Source: Candidatus Woesearchaeota archaeon (lineage in GTDB: Archaea > Nanobdellota > Nanobdellia > Woesearchaeales > GW2011-AR4). Taken from it: a stretch of 6,623 nt of DNA. The position numbers and the translations under genes were made by a program. The stretch's first letter is position 1; each line of letters starts with the position of its first letter. The stretch lies in contig DAOVKD010000037.1 in NCBI GenBank assembly GCA_030631975.1, forward strand, positions 1-6,623, given 5' to 3'. Of the stretch, positions 6,021 through 6,623 are shown one piece after another. The notes beneath the pieces are model-generated. The model ran no database searches, had not been told where the DNA came from, and saw only the letters and a list, made by a program, of their open reading frames with translations.

Positions 6021-6623
6021 CTTTTGGCTCTCCTGCCTTAGCTCCAGCCGCAGCTTCTTTCGCTCCTTCTGCAGGCTTTGCTCCTTCTGCCGGCGCTTCT
6101 CCTGGTTTTGCTTCTGCTCCAGCTGCAGCCTCTCCTTCTGCCGGCAATAATTCCTTAATGATAATGTCTGGGATATCGGCTTCTGACAATTTAGCCTTAA
6201 TTTCTCCCCTTTCCTTGCCAGCCATTTTTTCAATAATCTCTTTAGCAGTTTTTTCAAACTCTGCGCGCCTTTTTTCCATTTCTTCAGCAAGTTTTTTCCT
6301 TTCTTCCTCTAGTTTAGCTTTTTCCTCTGCAGTAAGCTCTGTCTTTTCTTCTTTAATTTCCTTGTCATATTTTCCTTCATTAACTTCCTTAATGGATTCC
6401 ACTGCAGGCTTTCCTTCCACTAAAATACCCATTGAGTTGCATGTTCCAATAATTTCCTTGACTTTTTCTTTCAAGCCCTTGCCTAACAAGCTGGTTTCTT
6501 TCATCTTTGCAATTTTAATTATTTGCTCAATAACAACATCTGCAACTTTGTCTGTTTTAGGATTTCCAGAGCCTTTTTCTACACCTGCTTCCTTTAATAT
6601 AAGTGAGGAAGCAGGAGGAGTTC
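6001..6623 (-). CDS. rpl11: Ribosomal protein uL11 (L11), C-terminal part with long extension; N-terminus beyond window
   Basis: The frame is open from the right edge for 206 residues; an ATG at 6504 is internal, not the start. The first visible residues, TPPASSLILKEAGVEKGSG, are the uL11 linker and the start of the rRNA-binding domain. MKETSLLGKGLKEKVKEIIG, then TCNSMGILVEG and EGKYDKEI, complete that domain (visible residues 1-89). uL11 forms the base of the ribosomal stalk with 23S rRNA and uL10, near the factor-binding site. About 60 N-terminal residues are missing. An ordinary archaeal uL11 of about 160 residues would end near EGKYDKEI, but here 117 more follow. Residues 90-133 are a Glu/Lys-rich helix, 134-160 a segment ending IPDIIIKELLP, and 161-206 an Ala/Gly/Pro/Glu tail ending KAKEKKK. 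The gene after it is convergent dtdA, so uL1 or uL10 do not follow as they often do. Confidence 0.95.
   Translation of the reverse strand, partial: TPPASSLILKEAGVEKGSGNPKTDKVADVVIEQIIKIAKMKETSLLGKGLKEKVKEIIGTCNSMGILVEGKPAVESIKEVNEGKYDKEIKEEKTELTAEEKAKLEEERKKLAEEMEKRRAEFEKTAKEIIEKMAGKERGEIKAKLSEADIPDIIIKELLPAEGEAAAGAEAKPGEAPAEGAKPAEGAKEAAAGAKAGEPKAKEKKK

Noticed and set aside
5997..6290. Minus-strand frame of 97 codons rich in Lys, Gln and Arg
   Set aside because: It is an alternative frame of the repetitive uL11 extension; uL11 motifs identify the true frame.

Overview
The window looks like AT-rich chromosomal DNA of an archaeon, most likely from a small-genome DPANN-type lineage (Woesearchaeota/Pacearchaeota-like); the lineage is inference. 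The archaeal call rests on an archaeal/plant-type D-aminoacyl-tRNA deacylase (DtdA/DTD2), a ribosomal protein uL11 of archaeal sequence, TATA boxes about 25-30 bases before start codons with little or no leader, very short spacers, and strong GGAGGT-type ribosome sites only at some genes. I see no CRISPR array, insertion sequence, tRNA or rRNA.

Layout from left to right. Positions 1-857 (minus) hold the N-terminal 285 codons of a Kef-type (CPA2) monovalent cation/proton antiporter, cut by the window edge. The spacer 858-1012 is densely structured. It holds a long inverted repeat (877-943) with a TATA-like core in its loop, and next to it a compact 70-base element (946-1015) that folds best as a plus-strand RNA with a 12-bp closing stem and two inner hairpins. 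Next, all on the minus strand, comes a probable cation-handling cluster: a 57-aa AbrB/MazE-like protein (4680-4853), a 106-aa four-cysteine zinc-finger protein (4350-4670), a 39-codon small ORF (4250-4369), an 889-aa P-type Ca2+ ATPase (1576-4245) and a two-CBS-domain protein (1013-1510). The first four are packed with gaps or overlaps of a few bases and are probably one transcript. The CBS gene follows after 65 bases and may be co-transcribed or have its own promoter.

The AT-rich spacer 4854-5079 is divergent. It carries the probable promoter of the minus-strand cluster, a degenerate 12-bp tandem repeat and a well-placed TATA box for a leaderless dtdA. dtdA (5080-5988, plus) removes D-amino acids from mischarged tRNA and carries an unusual Asn-rich insertion. 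It converges on uL11 (6001 to the right edge, minus), the two stop codons being separated only by a perfect 12-bp palindrome. The visible uL11 has a normal C-terminal RNA-binding domain followed by an unusual extension of about 117 residues: a charged helix, then an Ala/Gly/Pro-rich tail ending in lysines.

Together the left two thirds read as a cation-homeostasis locus (Ca2+ pump, antiporter, nucleotide-sensing CBS protein, candidate small regulators) and the right third as translation genes. The most novel candidates are the structured RNA with its palindromic, possibly two-way promoter; the small proteins packed ahead of the pump; and the extended uL11.
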